From Streptomyces sp. DT2A-34 (lineage in GTDB: Bacteria > Actinomycetota > Actinomycetes > Streptomycetales > Streptomycetaceae): DNA of 64,000 nucleotides. Both the position numbers and the translations under genes were made by a program. Shown here one piece after another: positions 8,403-19,939 of this stretch. Position 1 is the stretch's first letter; every line of letters begins with the position of its first letter. The notes under the pieces are model-generated. The model had not been told where the DNA came from, searched no databases, and saw nothing but the letters and a program-made list of their open reading frames with translations. The stretch is taken from positions 6,490,001-6,554,000 of the forward strand of contig NZ_JASTWJ010000001.1 of NCBI RefSeq assembly GCF_030499515.1. The letters are read 5' to 3'.

Positions 8403-9682
8403 ACGGCGAACTCCTGGAACGCGATCGTCTTCTCGACCGGGTAGTACTCGGTGCCGAGCAGCTCGCGGATGATGTACGCGTTCCGGTACGGGCCCATCCC
8501 CAGGTCGGGGCTGGTGATGCTGTGCGTGTGGACGCCGGCGTTCTGGAGGAAGACACCGCGGCCGGTGACGTCGATGGCGTAGTTGCGGGCGACGTCGTAG
8601 TTGCCCCGGGAGTCGTAGACCAGGCGGTCGCGCACGGGCCTCAGGAACTCCGGCTCGGCGTACTTGTAGCCGGTGGCCAGGACCAGGCCCTGCGAGTCGA
8701 GCTCGAAGTCCTTCTCCTGCTCCTCCTGGCGGAAGGAGAGGGTGTACGTGCCGTTCTCGTACCGCGCGCCGTTCAGCGAGGAGTTGGTGAGCAGACGGGT
8801 GGGGACCGGGCCGCCAAGGTTCTTCTGGTAGAGCAGGTCGAAGATCTCGTTGATCAGGTCGCCGTCGATGCCCTTGAACAGGCCCTTCTGCTCGGCGGTG
8901 AGGCGGTAGCGGGTCGCCTCCGGCAGCTCGCGGAAGTAGTCGACGTACTCCGGGGACGTCATCTCCAGCGTGAGCTTGGTGTACTCCAGCGGGAAGAAGC
9001 GCGGGGAGCGGGTGACCCAGTTCAGCCGGTAGCCGTGGACGTCGATCTCGCTGAGCAGGTCGTAGTAGATCTCGGCGGCCGACTGGCCCGAGCCGACCAG
9101 CGTGATCGAGTCCTTCTTCTGCAACTCCTGCTTGTGCTGCAGATAACGGGAGTTGTGGATGAAGTCGCCGCCCAGGCCCTGGCAGGCCTCGGGTATGTAG
9201 GGCGGGGTGCCGGTGCCGAGGACGAGGTGACGGGCGCGGTAGGTGTCACCGGCGGCCGTCCGCACGACGTACAGCTCGGCCCCTTCGTCGTACGTCACCT
9301 CGGTGACCGTCGTGCTGAAGCGGACGCTGCTCAGCTTGTTCGCGGCCCAGCGGCAGTAGTCGTCGTACTCGACCCGCAGCGGGTAGAAGTTCTCACGGAT
9401 GTAGAACGAGTACAGCCGGCCCTTCTCCTTCAGGTAGTTGAGGAAGGAGTACGGCGAGGTGGGGTCGGCGAGGGTGACCAGGTCCGACATGAACGGGGTC
9501 TGGAGGTGGGCGCCGTCCAGGAACATGCCCGCGTGCCACTCGAAGTCCGGCTTCGACTCCAGGAAGACACCGTCGAGCTCGTCGATCGGCTCGGTCAGGC
9601 AGGCCAGGCCGAGGTTGAACGGGCCGAGCCCGATCCCCACGAAATCATGGGTTTTGGTCGGGTTTTCAGGACGCGCGGTCAA
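8399..9682 (-). CDS. desB: Cadaverine N-monooxygenase DesB
   Basis: FAD- and NADPH-dependent N-hydroxylase that converts cadaverine to N-hydroxycadaverine. At 427 aa it belongs to the lysine/ornithine monooxygenase family. The FAD-binding motif [14 protein letters not shown] lies near residue 16, the NADPH-binding motif [13 protein letters not shown] near 190, and the C-terminal ATGYKY motif near 345. The start appears to be TTG at 9682, giving [14 protein letters not shown]; it lies inside the end of desA (17-bp overlap) behind a GGGAGAG ribosome site. The next in-frame start would cut into the FAD motif, so the TTG is preferred. Identity is firm. Confidence 0.96.
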   Translation of the reverse strand: MTARPENPTKTHDFVGIGLGPFNLGLACLTEPIDELDGVFLESKPDFEWHAGMFLDGAHLQTPFMSDLVTLADPTSPYSFLNYLKEKGRLYSFYIRENFYPLRVEYDDYCRWAANKLSSVRFSTTVTEVTYDEGAELYVVRTAAGDTYRARHLVLGTGTPPYIPEACQGLGGDFIHNSRYLQHKQELQKKDSITLVGSGQSAAEIYYDLLSEIDVHGYRLNWVTRSPRFFPLEYTKLTLEMTSPEYVDYFRELPEATRYRLTAEQKGLFKGIDGDLINEIFDLLYQKNLGGPVPTRLLTNSSLNGARYENGTYTLSFRQEEQEKDFELDSQGLVLATGYKYAEPEFLRPVRDRLVYDSRGNYDVARNYAIDVTGRGVFLQNAGVHTHSITSPDLGMGPYRNAYIIRELLGTEYYPVEKTIAFQEFAV

Positions 9683-11108
9683 GGGACTCTCCCAGGTACT
9701 GCTCGGCGTGGCCGGCGATCAGGTCGAGGACGGCGGCGATGTCTTCGGTCGTCGTCTCGGGGTTGAGCAGGGTGAACTTCAGGTAGTGACGGCCGCCCAC
9801 CTTGGTGCCCGCGACCACCGCGTCGCCGGAGGCGAACAGGGCCTTGCGGGCGTAGAGGTTGGCGCGGTCGATCTCGGCGGGGTCGGTGACGGCCGCGGGG
9901 ATGTAGCGGAAGACCAGGGTGGACAGGGTCGGCTCGACCACGACGTCGTAGCGCGGGTCGGCGGCCAGCAGCTGCCAGCCCTCCACCGCCAGGTCGCAGA
10001 CCTCGTCGAAGAGCTGCCCGATGCCGTCGGCGCCCATCACCCGCAGGCTCATCCACAGCTTGAGGGCGTCGAAGCGGCGGGTGGTCTGCAGGGACTTGTC
10101 GACCTGGTTGGGGATGCGCTCGGTGACCATGCGCTTGGGGTTGAGGTACTCGGCGTGGTAGGTCGCGTGGCGCAGGGTCGAGGCGTCGCGGACCAGCACG
10201 GCGGAGGAACTCACCGGCTGGAAGAAGGACTTGTGGTAGTCGACGGTGACCGAGTCGGCGCGCTCGATGCCGTCGATGCGGCCCCGGTACTTCACGGAGG
10301 CGAGCAGCCCGCAGCCGTAGGCGGCGTCGACGTGCATCCAGGCGCCGAACTGCTCGCACAGCTCGGCGATCTCGGGCAGCGGGTCGATGGAGCCGAAGTC
10401 GGTGGTGCCGGCGGTGGCGACGACGGCCATGGGGACCAGGCCGTCCTTCTTGCAGCGCTCCAGCTCGTGGGCGAGGGCGACGGTCTGCATGCGCTTGTCG
10501 TGGTCGACGGGAACGGAGACCACGGCGTCCTGGCCGAGGCCCAGCAGTTTCGCCGACTTCTTCACGCTGAAGTGGCTGACCTCGGAGGCGAAGATGCGCA
10601 GTTCGGCCAGGCTGTCGGACTTGGCCTCCTCGCGGGCGAGGAGCAGGGCCTGCAGGTTGGACTGGGTGCCGCCGGAGGTGAAGACACCGTCGGCGTTCTC
10701 CCCGAGGCCTATTCGCGCGGTCGTCCAGTCGATGAGCTTGCGCTCGATCAGGGTGCCGCCGGCCGACTGGTCCCAGGTGTCCAGGGAGGAGTTGACGGCG
10801 GAGAGGATCGCCTCGCCGAGCACGGCCGGGATGACGACCGGGCAGTTGAGGTGGGCGAGGTAGCGGGGGTGGTGGAAGTAGATCGCGTCCCGGAGGTAGA
10901 CGTCCTCCAACTCGTCCAGGACCGCGGCGGTGTCCAGCAGCGGCTTGTCGAGGTCGATCGCGTCGATGGCGGGAGCGAGGGCGTCGACCGTGACGCCGGT
11001 GAACGGACGGTCGGTGGCGGCGAGTTTGGCGGCCACCCGCTCGATTCCTTCGGTCACGGAGCGGCGGTACTGCTCCGCGGTCGTGTCGTTGAGCAGGTGC
11101 GAGCGCAT
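9666..11108 (-). CDS. desA: Lysine decarboxylase DesA (PLP-dependent group II)
   Basis: First enzyme of desferrioxamine synthesis, lysine to cadaverine. The protein is 480 aa. The PLP Schiff-base lysine sits in [10 protein letters not shown], with AAYGCG and [12 protein letters not shown] upstream, as in group II decarboxylases of the DOPA/lysine type. The ATG at 11108 ([10 protein letters not shown]) is chosen because GGAGG lies 8 bp upstream. The open frame continues to 11162, but that region abuts the iron box. Expression should be repressed by iron through DmdR at 11161-11185. The gene order matches S. coelicolor SCO2782-SCO2785. Confidence 0.96.
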   Translation of the reverse strand: MRSHLLNDTTAEQYRRSVTEGIERVAAKLAATDRPFTGVTVDALAPAIDAIDLDKPLLDTAAVLDELEDVYLRDAIYFHHPRYLAHLNCPVVIPAVLGEAILSAVNSSLDTWDQSAGGTLIERKLIDWTTARIGLGENADGVFTSGGTQSNLQALLLAREEAKSDSLAELRIFASEVSHFSVKKSAKLLGLGQDAVVSVPVDHDKRMQTVALAHELERCKKDGLVPMAVVATAGTTDFGSIDPLPEIAELCEQFGAWMHVDAAYGCGLLASVKYRGRIDGIERADSVTVDYHKSFFQPVSSSAVLVRDASTLRHATYHAEYLNPKRMVTERIPNQVDKSLQTTRRFDALKLWMSLRVMGADGIGQLFDEVCDLAVEGWQLLAADPRYDVVVEPTLSTLVFRYIPAAVTDPAEIDRANLYARKALFASGDAVVAGTKVGGRHYLKFTLLNPETTTEDIAAVLDLIAGHAEQYLGESLDRAS

Positions 11109-11160
11109 GGGGAGGTCCTCCGGTGGGGACGGGCCGTGAAGTGCGGGGATCCGGCGGTGC

Positions 11161-11185
11161 AACTTAGGTTAGCCTAACCTAAGTT
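11161..11185. promoter_or_regulatory. Iron box (DmdR-type) upstream of desA
   Basis: A perfect 25-bp palindrome: arm AACTTAGGTTAG (11161-11172), centre C, arm CTAACCTAAGTT. It contains the 19-bp DmdR/DtxR consensus TTAGGTTAG-C-CTAACCTAA at 11164-11182 without mismatch, starting 53 bp upstream of the desA start codon. It should shut off desABCD in iron-replete cells. Confidence 0.95.
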
Positions 11186-11284
11186 CCTTGGAATCAGGGC
11201 AGCATCAAGGGTGACTACGATCACTTGGGTCGCAGTCGCCGCCCGATCGCCTTGCTTTCAGGGGCTGTTACCGCTGAGGGGCTG

Positions 11285-12118
11285 TCACTCCTGCTCGCGC
11301 AGCTGCTCCTCGCTCAGCCCCTGCCTCCAGTACCCCACGAAGGTGACCCGGCGGCGGTCGACACCGCGCTCGCCGACGAAGTGCCGGCGCAGCGCCTTGA
11401 CGCAGCCGGACTCGCCCGCGATCCAGACGTACGGGCGCTCGGCGGCGGGGAGTTCGGCGGCCCGGATGGCGTCGAGGGCCAGGGGAGACCCCTCGGCGTG
11501 CGTCCCCTCCTGAACGAGCCAGGTGATCTCTGCGTCGGCCTCGGTCACCAGGTCCTGGATGTCCCCGGCGTCGTGCACCTCCAGCCACACCCGGGCGCGG
11601 GTGCCGGCGGGCAGGGACTCGAGGATGGCGGAGACGGCGGGTACGGCGGTCTCGTCGCCCCAGATCACCACGAGGTCGGTGTCCTCGGACGGCCGGAACC
11701 GTATCGCCCGGTTGTCGGCGATGGCCGGCCCGAGCAGCAGGACCCGGTCACCGGCGGCGGCGCGGGAGGCCCAGCGGGAGGCGGGGCCCGCCGGGGTGTG
11801 CAGGACGAAGTCGACGTCGATCTCGTCGGGGTTCCGGCGCAGCGCCCGCAGCGTGTACGACCGCATCACGGCCCGCACGTCGTCCGGCAGTTCACGCCAC
11901 CCCTGCCACCAGCCGTCACCGAGCTCAAGGGGAACCTGCGGCTCGCTCTGGCCGGGGTGGGGGAGGAAGAGCGACAGGGACTGGTCATGCCCGTCGGAGA
12001 AGAAGTACTCCAGATCCTCACCGCCGAAGGTGACCCGGACCATGGACGGACCGATCCGCCTCGTCCGTACGACTTGCAGGGAGAAGAAGCGGAACGGGGC
12101 GGCTACGGCCGTAGTCAT
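11285..12118 (-). CDS. Siderophore-interacting FAD-binding protein (ferric-siderophore reductase)
   Basis: A 277-aa flavoprotein of the ViuB/SIP family that releases iron from imported ferrioxamine by reduction. The N-terminal FAD-binding barrel includes PSMVRVTFGGEDLEYF and MRSYTLRALRRNPDEIDVDF (RSYT is the flavin motif). The C-terminal NAD(P)H-like SIP domain ends in WIAGESGCVKALRRHF and VGYWRQG. The ATG at 12118 follows AGGAG; the open frame upstream is not used. It lies between desA and desE and is transcribed toward desA. A hairpin-bearing repeat separates it from desE, so the two may be only partly co-expressed. Confidence 0.9.
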   Translation of the reverse strand: MTTAVAAPFRFFSLQVVRTRRIGPSMVRVTFGGEDLEYFFSDGHDQSLSLFLPHPGQSEPQVPLELGDGWWQGWRELPDDVRAVMRSYTLRALRRNPDEIDVDFVLHTPAGPASRWASRAAAGDRVLLLGPAIADNRAIRFRPSEDTDLVVIWGDETAVPAVSAILESLPAGTRARVWLEVHDAGDIQDLVTEADAEITWLVQEGTHAEGSPLALDAIRAAELPAAERPYVWIAGESGCVKALRRHFVGERGVDRRRVTFVGYWRQGLSEEQLREQE

Positions 12119-12144
12119 GTGGGCTCCTGGGTCCTGATCGGGGG

Positions 12145-12212
12145 GCGGGGCCGGCGCGCCCCTCAGGGGCGCGGGGAACTGCGCGACAAGCCACGACGGG
12201 CCCGCAGTCACC
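12145..12212. repeat. Dispersed Streptomyces intergenic repeat with hairpin
   Basis: Contains CCCCTCAGGGGCGCGGGGAA followed by a CTGCGCGAC-type tail and CCACGACGGGCCCGCAG, an element I recognise as recurring between genes in many Streptomyces. GCGCCCC (12156-12162) and GGGGCGC (12166-12172) form a perfect 7-bp stem with a 3-nt loop. It lies between desE and the flavoreductase gene on their shared strand and could attenuate read-through. Confidence 0.65.
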
Positions 12213-12243
12213 CACTGAGCGACGCCCCACGGCGCTGAGCCGG

Positions 12244-13290
12244 CTAGCTGACCTTCTTGGCCTTCTCGATGGCCTCGGCAAGGCTGGTCAGCAGCGGCGT
12301 GCACTTGTCGTACGACAGAATCGGCTCGGGCGACCGGGCGATGACCTGCCCGGCCTTCACCGCGGGCAGCTTCTTCCAGGTGGCCTCGGTGATGTCGGCC
12401 GGCTGAATCGTCGAGGACCGGTCGTCCATCATGATGACGTCGGCCGGGTACTTGTCGACGTTCTCCCAGCTCAGCGACTCGAACCAGCCGCCACCCTGCT
12501 TCTTGGCGCTCTCCGGCGGCTCGACGAAGTTCACGCCGAGGGCCTTGAAGTACTCAAGGTCGATGGAGAGGTTGGTGCCGGAGACGTAGAACAGGTCCTG
12601 GCTGGCGGAGCCGGCCATCACCTTGATCTCGGGACGAGCCTTCGCGGCCTTGCGCAGCCGCTCGGCGGCCGCCTCGAAGTCCTTCTTGGCCTGGGTGACC
12701 TTGTCGGCCTTCATGTCCGCGCCGAGCGACTCGGCCAGCTCCCACATCCGCTCCAGCGGCTTGGTCAGCTGGCGGTCGTAGACGGAGATGGCGGCACTCG
12801 GGGCAAGCTTGGCGATCTTGTCCTTGGAGGCCTCGGGGACGTACCAGAGGGTGCCGGCGCTGTCGAAGGTCGTGGAGATGAGGACCTCGGGGGCGAACGC
12901 GGCGTACTTCTCGACGTTGAACTGGTCCCAGACGTTGCCGAAGACGGTCAGCTTGCTGACGTCCATGTCGCCGGCCTGGACGTCGGCCTTGTCGTCCTGC
13001 GTCTTGGTCGGGCCGAAGACGCCCTTGATCTCGATGCCGTAGTCGTAGAGGGCCGCGGCGACACCGACGAAGGCGACGATCTTCGTGGGCACCTTGTCGA
13101 GCTTCACCGTGGTGCCGCGGTCGTCCTTGAACGTCCAGGGGCCGGACTTGGCAGCGGTCGTGGCCTCGCTGGAGCCCTCGCTGTTCGCGTTGTCGTCTCC
13201 GCAGGCTGCGAGCGCGGCACCGAGGCCGAGGGCGCCGCCCGCGGCGAGGATGCCGCGGCGGGTGAGGTGGGTGGCTCTGGCGTTGGGCAT
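12244..13290 (-). CDS. desE: Ferrioxamine-binding lipoprotein DesE (ABC substrate-binding protein)
   Basis: Membrane-anchored receptor for ferrioxamine B/E. The N-terminus has TRRGILAAGGALGLGAAL followed by a lipobox ending LAAC (Cys29), so it is lipid-anchored and perhaps Tat-exported, as the double Arg suggests. The rest (348 aa total) is a class III periplasmic-binding fold (FhuD/FepB type), with VAFVGVAAALYDYGI in the first lobe and ADVIMMDDRSS in the second. No permease or ATPase gene is adjacent, so it must work with a transporter encoded elsewhere. The iron box at 13340-13358 puts it under the same control as desABCD. Homologous by position to SCO2780. Confidence 0.93.
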   Translation of the reverse strand: MPNARATHLTRRGILAAGGALGLGAALAACGDDNANSEGSSEATTAAKSGPWTFKDDRGTTVKLDKVPTKIVAFVGVAAALYDYGIEIKGVFGPTKTQDDKADVQAGDMDVSKLTVFGNVWDQFNVEKYAAFAPEVLISTTFDSAGTLWYVPEASKDKIAKLAPSAAISVYDRQLTKPLERMWELAESLGADMKADKVTQAKKDFEAAAERLRKAAKARPEIKVMAGSASQDLFYVSGTNLSIDLEYFKALGVNFVEPPESAKKQGGGWFESLSWENVDKYPADVIMMDDRSSTIQPADITEATWKKLPAVKAGQVIARSPEPILSYDKCTPLLTSLAEAIEKAKKVS

Positions 13291-13339
13291 GGGTACGCTG
13301 CTTTCGAACAGGGCGGATCACCCGCCGGACAATTCGAAG

Positions 13340-13358
13340 GTAGGTTAGCCTAACCTGA
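13340..13358. promoter_or_regulatory. Iron box upstream of desE
   Basis: A palindromic core, AGGTTAG-C-CTAACCT (13342-13356), matches the 19-bp DmdR consensus except at the outermost positions. It lies 50 bp upstream of the desE start codon. It is weaker in its flanks than the desA box, so repression may differ slightly in strength. Confidence 0.92.
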
Positions 13359-13557
13359 GCTGATGTCCAGGGGTGGGGGCCTTGCTTTCCAAGCTGTGGG
13401 CACCCTGTGGAGCGCCGGCGCTCGGCCGGTGAGTCCTAACTTCCTTGCAATCGAGCGAAGTTGAGCCTCGGGTGGCGCGCGGTGACCATGTGGTGAAGAA
13501 GCGGGCACATGGGGCCGACCTTCTTCCGGTCGACCCCGAGTGCACCTTCCCGAGCCA

Positions 13558-14718
13558 TCAGCCCGCCAGCCCCAACTCCCGGGCGATCAACATCCGCTGC
13601 ACCTCGCTCGTGCCCTCGCCGATCTCCAGGATCTTGGAGTCCCGCCACATGCGGGCGACCGGGTACTCGTTCATGAAGCCGTAGCCGCCGTGGATCTGCG
13701 TCGCGTCGCGGGCGTTGTCCACCGCGATCGTCGACGAGTACAGCTTCGCCAGCGCCGCCTCCTTCTTGAAGGGCTCACCGGCCACCAGGCGCGATGCCGC
13801 GTCGCGCCAGGCCAGGCGGGCCGTGTGGGCCTTCATCTCCATGTCGGCGATCTTGAACTGGATGGCCTGGTTGGCGCCGATGGGGCGGCCGAACGCGTGG
13901 CGTTCCTTGGCGTACTTCACCGACTCGTCGACGCAGCCCTGCGCCAGGCCCGTCGCCAGCGCCGCGATGGCGATGCGGCCCTCGTCCAGGATGCGCAGGA
14001 ACTGGGCGTAGCCGCGGCCCTCCTCGCCCAGCAGGTTGGCCGCCGGGACGCGGACGTCCGCGAAGGACAGCTCGCGGGTGTCGGAGGCGTTCCAGCCGAC
14101 CTTGGAGTACGGGGCCGCGACCGTGAAGCCCGGGGTGCCGGACGGGACGATGATCGCGGAGATCCGCGGCCTGCCGTCCGGCCCCCGGCCGGTGACCGCC
14201 GTGACCGTGACCAGGCCCGTGATGTCCGTACCCGAGTTGGTGATGAAGCACTTGGAGCCGTTGATCACCCATTCGTCCGTCTCCGGGTCGAGACGGGCCG
14301 TCGTGCGGGTCGCGCCCGCGTCGCTGCCGCCGTCCGGCTCGGTGAGGCCGAACGCGCCCAGCATCTCGCCGGCGCACAGGCGCGGCAGCCACTGCCGCTT
14401 CTGCTCCTCCGTGCCGAAGAGATGGATCGGCATGGCGCCGAGCGAGACGCCCGCTTCGAGGGTGATGGCGACCGAGGAGTCCACCCGGGCCAGCTCCTCC
14501 AGCGCGATGCCCAGCGCCAGATAGTCGCCGCCCATGCCGCCGTACTCCTCCGGGAACGGCAGGCCGAACAGGCCCATGCGGCCCATCTCCCGCACGATCT
14601 CGTACGGGAACTCATGACGCTCGTAGAAGTCGCCGATCTTGGGCGCCACGACATCGTGGGCGAACTCCTCCACCGTGCGGCGGAGTTCCTCCAGCTCGGA
14701 AGAGAGACGGTGGTCCAT
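13558..14718 (-). CDS. Acyl-CoA dehydrogenase, probable isovaleryl/short branched-chain type
   Basis: FAD-dependent dehydrogenase of 386 aa, presumably isovaleryl-CoA to 3-methylcrotonyl-CoA given its neighbours. Typical segments are FGLTEPDGGSDAGATRTTAR, HGGYGFMNEYPVARMWRD and the C-terminal GEGTSEVQR, which supplies a Glu at the position of the MCAD-type catalytic base. True isovaleryl-CoA dehydrogenases use a different Glu, so substrate assignment rests on context. ATG at 14718 with AAGGAG upstream; the HMG-CoA lyase stop is 6 bp before it. Last gene of the leucine-degradation operon that starts at 19246. Confidence 0.88.
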   Translation of the reverse strand: MDHRLSSELEELRRTVEEFAHDVVAPKIGDFYERHEFPYEIVREMGRMGLFGLPFPEEYGGMGGDYLALGIALEELARVDSSVAITLEAGVSLGAMPIHLFGTEEQKRQWLPRLCAGEMLGAFGLTEPDGGSDAGATRTTARLDPETDEWVINGSKCFITNSGTDITGLVTVTAVTGRGPDGRPRISAIIVPSGTPGFTVAAPYSKVGWNASDTRELSFADVRVPAANLLGEEGRGYAQFLRILDEGRIAIAALATGLAQGCVDESVKYAKERHAFGRPIGANQAIQFKIADMEMKAHTARLAWRDAASRLVAGEPFKKEAALAKLYSSTIAVDNARDATQIHGGYGFMNEYPVARMWRDSKILEIGEGTSEVQRMLIARELGLAG

Positions 14719-14724
14719 GGCTGT

Positions 14725-15660
14725 TCACTGCTCCTTGTGGGAGAGGGCTCGTACGGTGCGGGACGGGCTGGGACGGCCCAGTTGTCCGGCCATCCACGCG
14801 CTCGTGGCGACGAGGCGGTCGAGGTCGACCCCGGTGTCGATGCCGAGGCCCCGCAGCATCCACACGAGGTCTTCGGTGGCGAGGTTGCCGGTGGCGGACT
14901 TGGCGTAGGGGCAGCCGCCGAGGCCGCCGGCGGAGGCGTCGATGGTGGTGACGCCGTGTTCGAGGGCGGCGTAGGTGTTGGCCAGTGCCTGGCCGTAGGT
15001 GTCGTGGAAGTGGACGCCGATGACGTTCGTCGGTACGCCCTCCTCGTTGAGCATGGAGAGGAGCTCCCGCACATGGCCGGGCGTCGCGACACCGATCGTG
15101 TCGCCCAGGCTCAGCTCGTCGCAGCCCATGTCCCTCAGCGACTTGCAGACGCGCACCACCTGGTGGATCGGGACCGCGCCCTCCCAGGGGTCGCCGAAGC
15201 ACATGGAGACATAGCCGCGGACATGGAGGTTCTCGTCCTTCGCCCGCTTCACGACCGGGTCGAACACCGCCAGCGACTCGTCCAGCGTCCGGTTGAGGTT
15301 GGCCTTCGCGAAGGACTCCGTGGCACTGGCGAAGACGGCGACACGGCGGGCGCCGAGGGCCAGGGCGCGGTCCAGGCCGCGGTTGTTGGGGACCAGGACG
15401 GGCAGGTGCACGCCCGGCAGACCGGCGACGAGCGGGAACAGCTGCTCCGCGTCGGCGAGTTGGGGCACCCACTTGGGGTGCACGAAGCTCGTGGCCTCGA
15501 TCGTCGTCATACCCGCGTCGGCGAGCCGGCGGATGAACTCCGCCTTGACCTCCGTCGGCACGGTCGACTTCTCGTTCTGCAGGCCGTCGCGCGCGCCGAC
15601 CTCGTGGATACGGACGCGGGCGGGCAGGTTCGGTGCCGATACGGCCATGGGCAACGTCAT
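14725..15660 (-). CDS. Hydroxymethylglutaryl-CoA lyase
   Basis: Splits HMG-CoA to acetoacetate and acetyl-CoA, the last step of leucine breakdown. At 311 aa it is a DRE-TIM-family TIM barrel: [12 protein letters not shown] holds the metal-binding Arg-Asp, [12 protein letters not shown] the metal-binding His residues, and [15 protein letters not shown] the flexible loop with the catalytic Cys. The start ATG at 15660 overlaps the stop of the upstream biotin subunit by 4 bp (ATGA), so translation is coupled. Assignment is strong from motifs and operon. Confidence 0.93.
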   Translation of the reverse strand: MTLPMAVSAPNLPARVRIHEVGARDGLQNEKSTVPTEVKAEFIRRLADAGMTTIEATSFVHPKWVPQLADAEQLFPLVAGLPGVHLPVLVPNNRGLDRALALGARRVAVFASATESFAKANLNRTLDESLAVFDPVVKRAKDENLHVRGYVSMCFGDPWEGAVPIHQVVRVCKSLRDMGCDELSLGDTIGVATPGHVRELLSMLNEEGVPTNVIGVHFHDTYGQALANTYAALEHGVTTIDASAGGLGGCPYAKSATGNLATEDLVWMLRGLGIDTGVDLDRLVATSAWMAGQLGRPSPSRTVRALSHKEQ

Positions 15661-17615
15661 TGCTCCTCCTCCGCCGGGGTGACGACCGCCAGGACCTGGT
15701 CCATGGCGACCGTCGTGCCGGGCGTGACGTCCAGTTCGGCGACCGTGCCGGCGTGCGGGGCGGAGATGACGTGCTCCATCTTCATCGCCTCCACCACCAG
15801 CAGGCTCTGACCGGCGGTCACCTCGTCGCCGACGGCGACCTTCACGACGGTCACCGTGCCGGGCATCGGTGCGGTCAGGGAGTCGGCGCCCGCGTGGGCG
15901 GCACCGGTCAGCGACGCGGCCACCGGGTCGTGGTCGCGTACGTGCCACGCCTCGCCGTCCCGGCCCAGCCAGTCGCCGGCCCGGTGGAAGGTGTGGCGGA
16001 CGCCGTCGAGCGTGACGGACACGTCGTCCGGGGTGACGGTGTGCGCGCCGCGCGGGACGTACTCCACCGGCTCCTGCACCCGCAGCGGGAAGGCGACGGG
16101 CTTCGCGACACCCCCCAGCCGCCAGCCGCTGGGCACCGAGAACGGGTCCGTCCAGCCGTCGCCCTTCGGTCGCAGCGCCTCCAGCCGTACGGCCGCCGCC
16201 GCCTCGTACACCTCGTCCGGTACGTCGGTGGAGACCAGGTCCTCCACCGCGCGCTCGACCAGCCCCGTGTCCAACTCGCCCGCCACGACCGCCGGATGCG
16301 CGAGCAGCCGCCGCAGGAACCCGGCGTTCGTCTGCACGCCCAGCGTGACCGTCTCCGCGAGGGCCGCCCGGAGCTTGCGGAGCGCGGTGGCGCGGTCGGG
16401 GCCGTACGCGATCACCTTGGACAGCATCGGGTCGTACAGGCTGCCGACCTCCGTGCCCTCGCTGAGCCCGGAGTCGGTGCGGATGCCGTCGCCCTGGGGT
16501 TCGCGGAGCTTGCGGACCGTGCCGCCGGACGGCAGGAACCCGCGGGAGGGGTCTTCGGCGCAGATACGGGCCTCGATGGCGTGCCCGGTGAGCGTGATGT
16601 CGTCCTGCTGGTACGGCAGTTGTTCACCCGCCGCCACCCGCAGCTGCCACTCCACCAGATCCAGCCCTGTGATCAGCTCGGTGACCGGGTGCTCCACCTG
16701 GAGGCGGGTGTTCATCTCCATGAAGTAGTACGAGGAAGGGTCGCCGCCCGGCACGATGAACTCCACCGTGCCCGCGCCCCGGTAGCCGCACGAGCGCGCC
16801 GCCTGCACGGCCGCCTCGCCCATCGCCGCCCGGGTCTGCTCATCGAGCAGCACACTCGGTGCCTCCTCGATGATCTTCTGGTGCCGGCGCTGGAGGGAGC
16901 ACTCGCGCTCGCCGAGGTGGACGACGTTCCCGTGGCCGTCGGCCAGCACCTGGATCTCGATGTGCCGGGGCCGGTCGATCCACCGCTCGACGAGGAGCGT
17001 GTCGTCGCCGAAGGAGGCGCGGGCCTCGCGGCGGGCGGCGGCGATCTCGTCGTCCAGCACGGCCGCGTCCCGCACCAGCCGCATGCCCTTGCCGCCTCCA
17101 CCGGCGGAGGGCTTGAGCAGCACGGGCATGCCGATCTCGCGGGCGGCGTCGGCGAGTTGGCCGTCCGTGAGCCCACTGCCACTGGAGCCCGGAACGACCG
17201 GCACCCCGGCGGCCTTCACCGTCTCCTTGGCCCGGATCTTGTCGCCCATCAGGGAGATGGCGTCCGCGGGCGGCCCGATGAAGACGAGCCCGGCGTCGGC
17301 GCACGCGCGCGCGAAGCCGGCGTTCTCCGCGAGGAAGCCGTAGCCGGGGTGGACGGCCTGGGCGCCGGTGCGGGCCGCCGCCTGAAGCAGTCGCTCCACG
17401 GACAGATAGCTCTCGGTCGCCGGCGCCGGACCGATCCGTACCGCCGTGTCGGCCTCCCGCACATGCCGCGCGTCGGCGTCCGCCTCGGAGAAGACGGCCA
17501 CCGAGCGCACGCCCAGCGAGCGGAGCGTGCGGATCACGCGGACGGCGATCTCGCCCCGGTTGGCCACGAGGACCGTGTCGAACATGGTCTGCGGCATCGT
17601 CATTGTCGTCGTCAT
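15657..17615 (-). CDS. Acyl-CoA carboxylase biotin subunit, probable methylcrotonyl-CoA carboxylase alpha
   Basis: Carries biotin carboxylase and biotin carboxyl carrier domains on one chain (652 aa). The N-terminus [19 protein letters not shown] starts the BC domain; [10 protein letters not shown] is the ATP-grasp loop; [15 protein letters not shown] is the active-site segment. The C-terminal BCCP has the biotinyl lysine in EAMKMEH (about residue 611). The ATG at 17615 is chosen because GAGGGGG, overlapping the end of the previous gene, is 8 bp upstream; a GTG at 17633 is less likely. Context with HMG-CoA lyase and the carboxyltransferase points to methylcrotonyl-CoA as substrate rather than propionyl-CoA. 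Confidence 0.92.
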   Translation of the reverse strand: MTTTMTMPQTMFDTVLVANRGEIAVRVIRTLRSLGVRSVAVFSEADADARHVREADTAVRIGPAPATESYLSVERLLQAAARTGAQAVHPGYGFLAENAGFARACADAGLVFIGPPADAISLMGDKIRAKETVKAAGVPVVPGSSGSGLTDGQLADAAREIGMPVLLKPSAGGGGKGMRLVRDAAVLDDEIAAARREARASFGDDTLLVERWIDRPRHIEIQVLADGHGNVVHLGERECSLQRRHQKIIEEAPSVLLDEQTRAAMGEAAVQAARSCGYRGAGTVEFIVPGGDPSSYYFMEMNTRLQVEHPVTELITGLDLVEWQLRVAAGEQLPYQQDDITLTGHAIEARICAEDPSRGFLPSGGTVRKLREPQGDGIRTDSGLSEGTEVGSLYDPMLSKVIAYGPDRATALRKLRAALAETVTLGVQTNAGFLRRLLAHPAVVAGELDTGLVERAVEDLVSTDVPDEVYEAAAAVRLEALRPKGDGWTDPFSVPSGWRLGGVAKPVAFPLRVQEPVEYVPRGAHTVTPDDVSVTLDGVRHTFHRAGDWLGRDGEAWHVRDHDPVAASLTGAAHAGADSLTAPMPGTVTVVKVAVGDEVTAGQSLLVVEAMKMEHVISAPHAGTVAELDVTPGTTVAMDQVLAVVTPAEEEQ

Positions 17616-17629
17616 CGTCACAGTCCCCC

Positions 17630-19246
<1,617 letters not shown>

Positions 19247-19275
19247 CCTGCGGTCCCCTCACCAGTGGTCCACCA

Positions 19276-19291
19276 GTTAATGAGCGTTAAC
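19276..19291. promoter_or_regulatory. TetR-type operator copy 1
   Basis: The 16-mer GTTAATGAGCGTTAAC is an imperfect palindrome. It differs at only three positions from a second copy at 19305-19320, giving the shared pattern GTTAAYGASCGYTAAC. It lies 30 bp upstream of the carboxyltransferase start. Likely bound by the divergent TetR regulator. Confidence 0.75.
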
Positions 19292-19304
19292 GCATTTCCT
19301 CCAG

Positions 19305-19320
19305 GTTAACGACCGCTAAC
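19305..19320. promoter_or_regulatory. TetR-type operator copy 2
   Basis: GTTAACGACCGCTAAC, the partner of the site at 19276-19291 with a 29-bp centre-to-centre offset. It ends 22 bp before the TetR start codon, so this copy may serve autoregulation while the other controls the leucine operon. Confidence 0.75.
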
Positions 19321-19342
19321 CTCCCTGTCTAGAATTGCTTCC

Positions 19343-19939
19343 ATGGCCACCAGAACCGACGCCCCCACCCGCCGCGAACAGATCCTCAAGGAGGCCGCGC
19401 GGCTCTTCGCCGAGCGCGGTTTCCACGGCGTCGGTGTCGACGAGATAGGCGCCGCCGTGGGCATCAGCGGCCCCGGTCTCTACCGGCACTTCGCCGGCAA
19501 GGACGCGATGCTCGCCGAGCTGCTGGTCGGCATCAGCGGCCAGCTGCTGACGGGCGCGAAGCGGCGCCTGGCGGAGGCCGACGGGGTGCCGGCCGAGGCG
19601 GTTCTCGACTCCCTCATCGAGGGCCACATCGACTTCGCCCTCGACGACCGGCCCCTCATCACCCTGCACGACCGCGAGCTGGACCGCCTGCGCGACAGCG
19701 ACCGCAAGCTGGTGCGGCAGCTCCAGCGGCAGTACGTCGAGCTGTGGGTGGAGGTGGTCCGCAAGGTCTACCCGGAACTGACGGAACCGACGGCCCGCTC
19801 GGCGGTGCACTCGGTGTTCGGGCTGCTCAACTCGACGCCACACCTCGGGCGGCCGGGGTCGCTGCCGGGGCGGGGGGTCACGGCGGAGTTGCTGCACCGG
19901 ATGGCGCGGGGGGCGTTCGGGGCGGCCGGGGTGGCGTGA
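19343..19939 (+). CDS. TetR-family regulator of the leucine/isovalerate operon
   Basis: A 198-aa repressor. The N-terminal helix-turn-helix runs from REQILKEAARLFAERGFHG through VGISGPGLYRHFAGKDAM; the C-terminal ligand-binding half is a helical TetR_C domain of the type found in fatty-acid/acyl-CoA responsive regulators. It is divergent from the carboxylase operon and flanked by two matching 16-bp operators. The likely inducer is an acyl-CoA or branched intermediate (inference from context). Positional match to S. coelicolor SCO2775. Confidence 0.9.
   Translation: MATRTDAPTRREQILKEAARLFAERGFHGVGVDEIGAAVGISGPGLYRHFAGKDAMLAELLVGISGQLLTGAKRRLAEADGVPAEAVLDSLIEGHIDFALDDRPLITLHDRELDRLRDSDRKLVRQLQRQYVELWVEVVRKVYPELTEPTARSAVHSVFGLLNSTPHLGRPGSLPGRGVTAELLHRMARGAFGAAGVA

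Noticed and set aside
12145..12212. Third iron box near the flavoreductase
   Set aside because: No TTAGGTTAG-like half-sites; the segment is a genus-wide hairpin repeat.
13540..15810. 756-aa plus-strand open frame
   Set aside because: Antisense to the leucine-degradation operon; repetitive composition with no domain.
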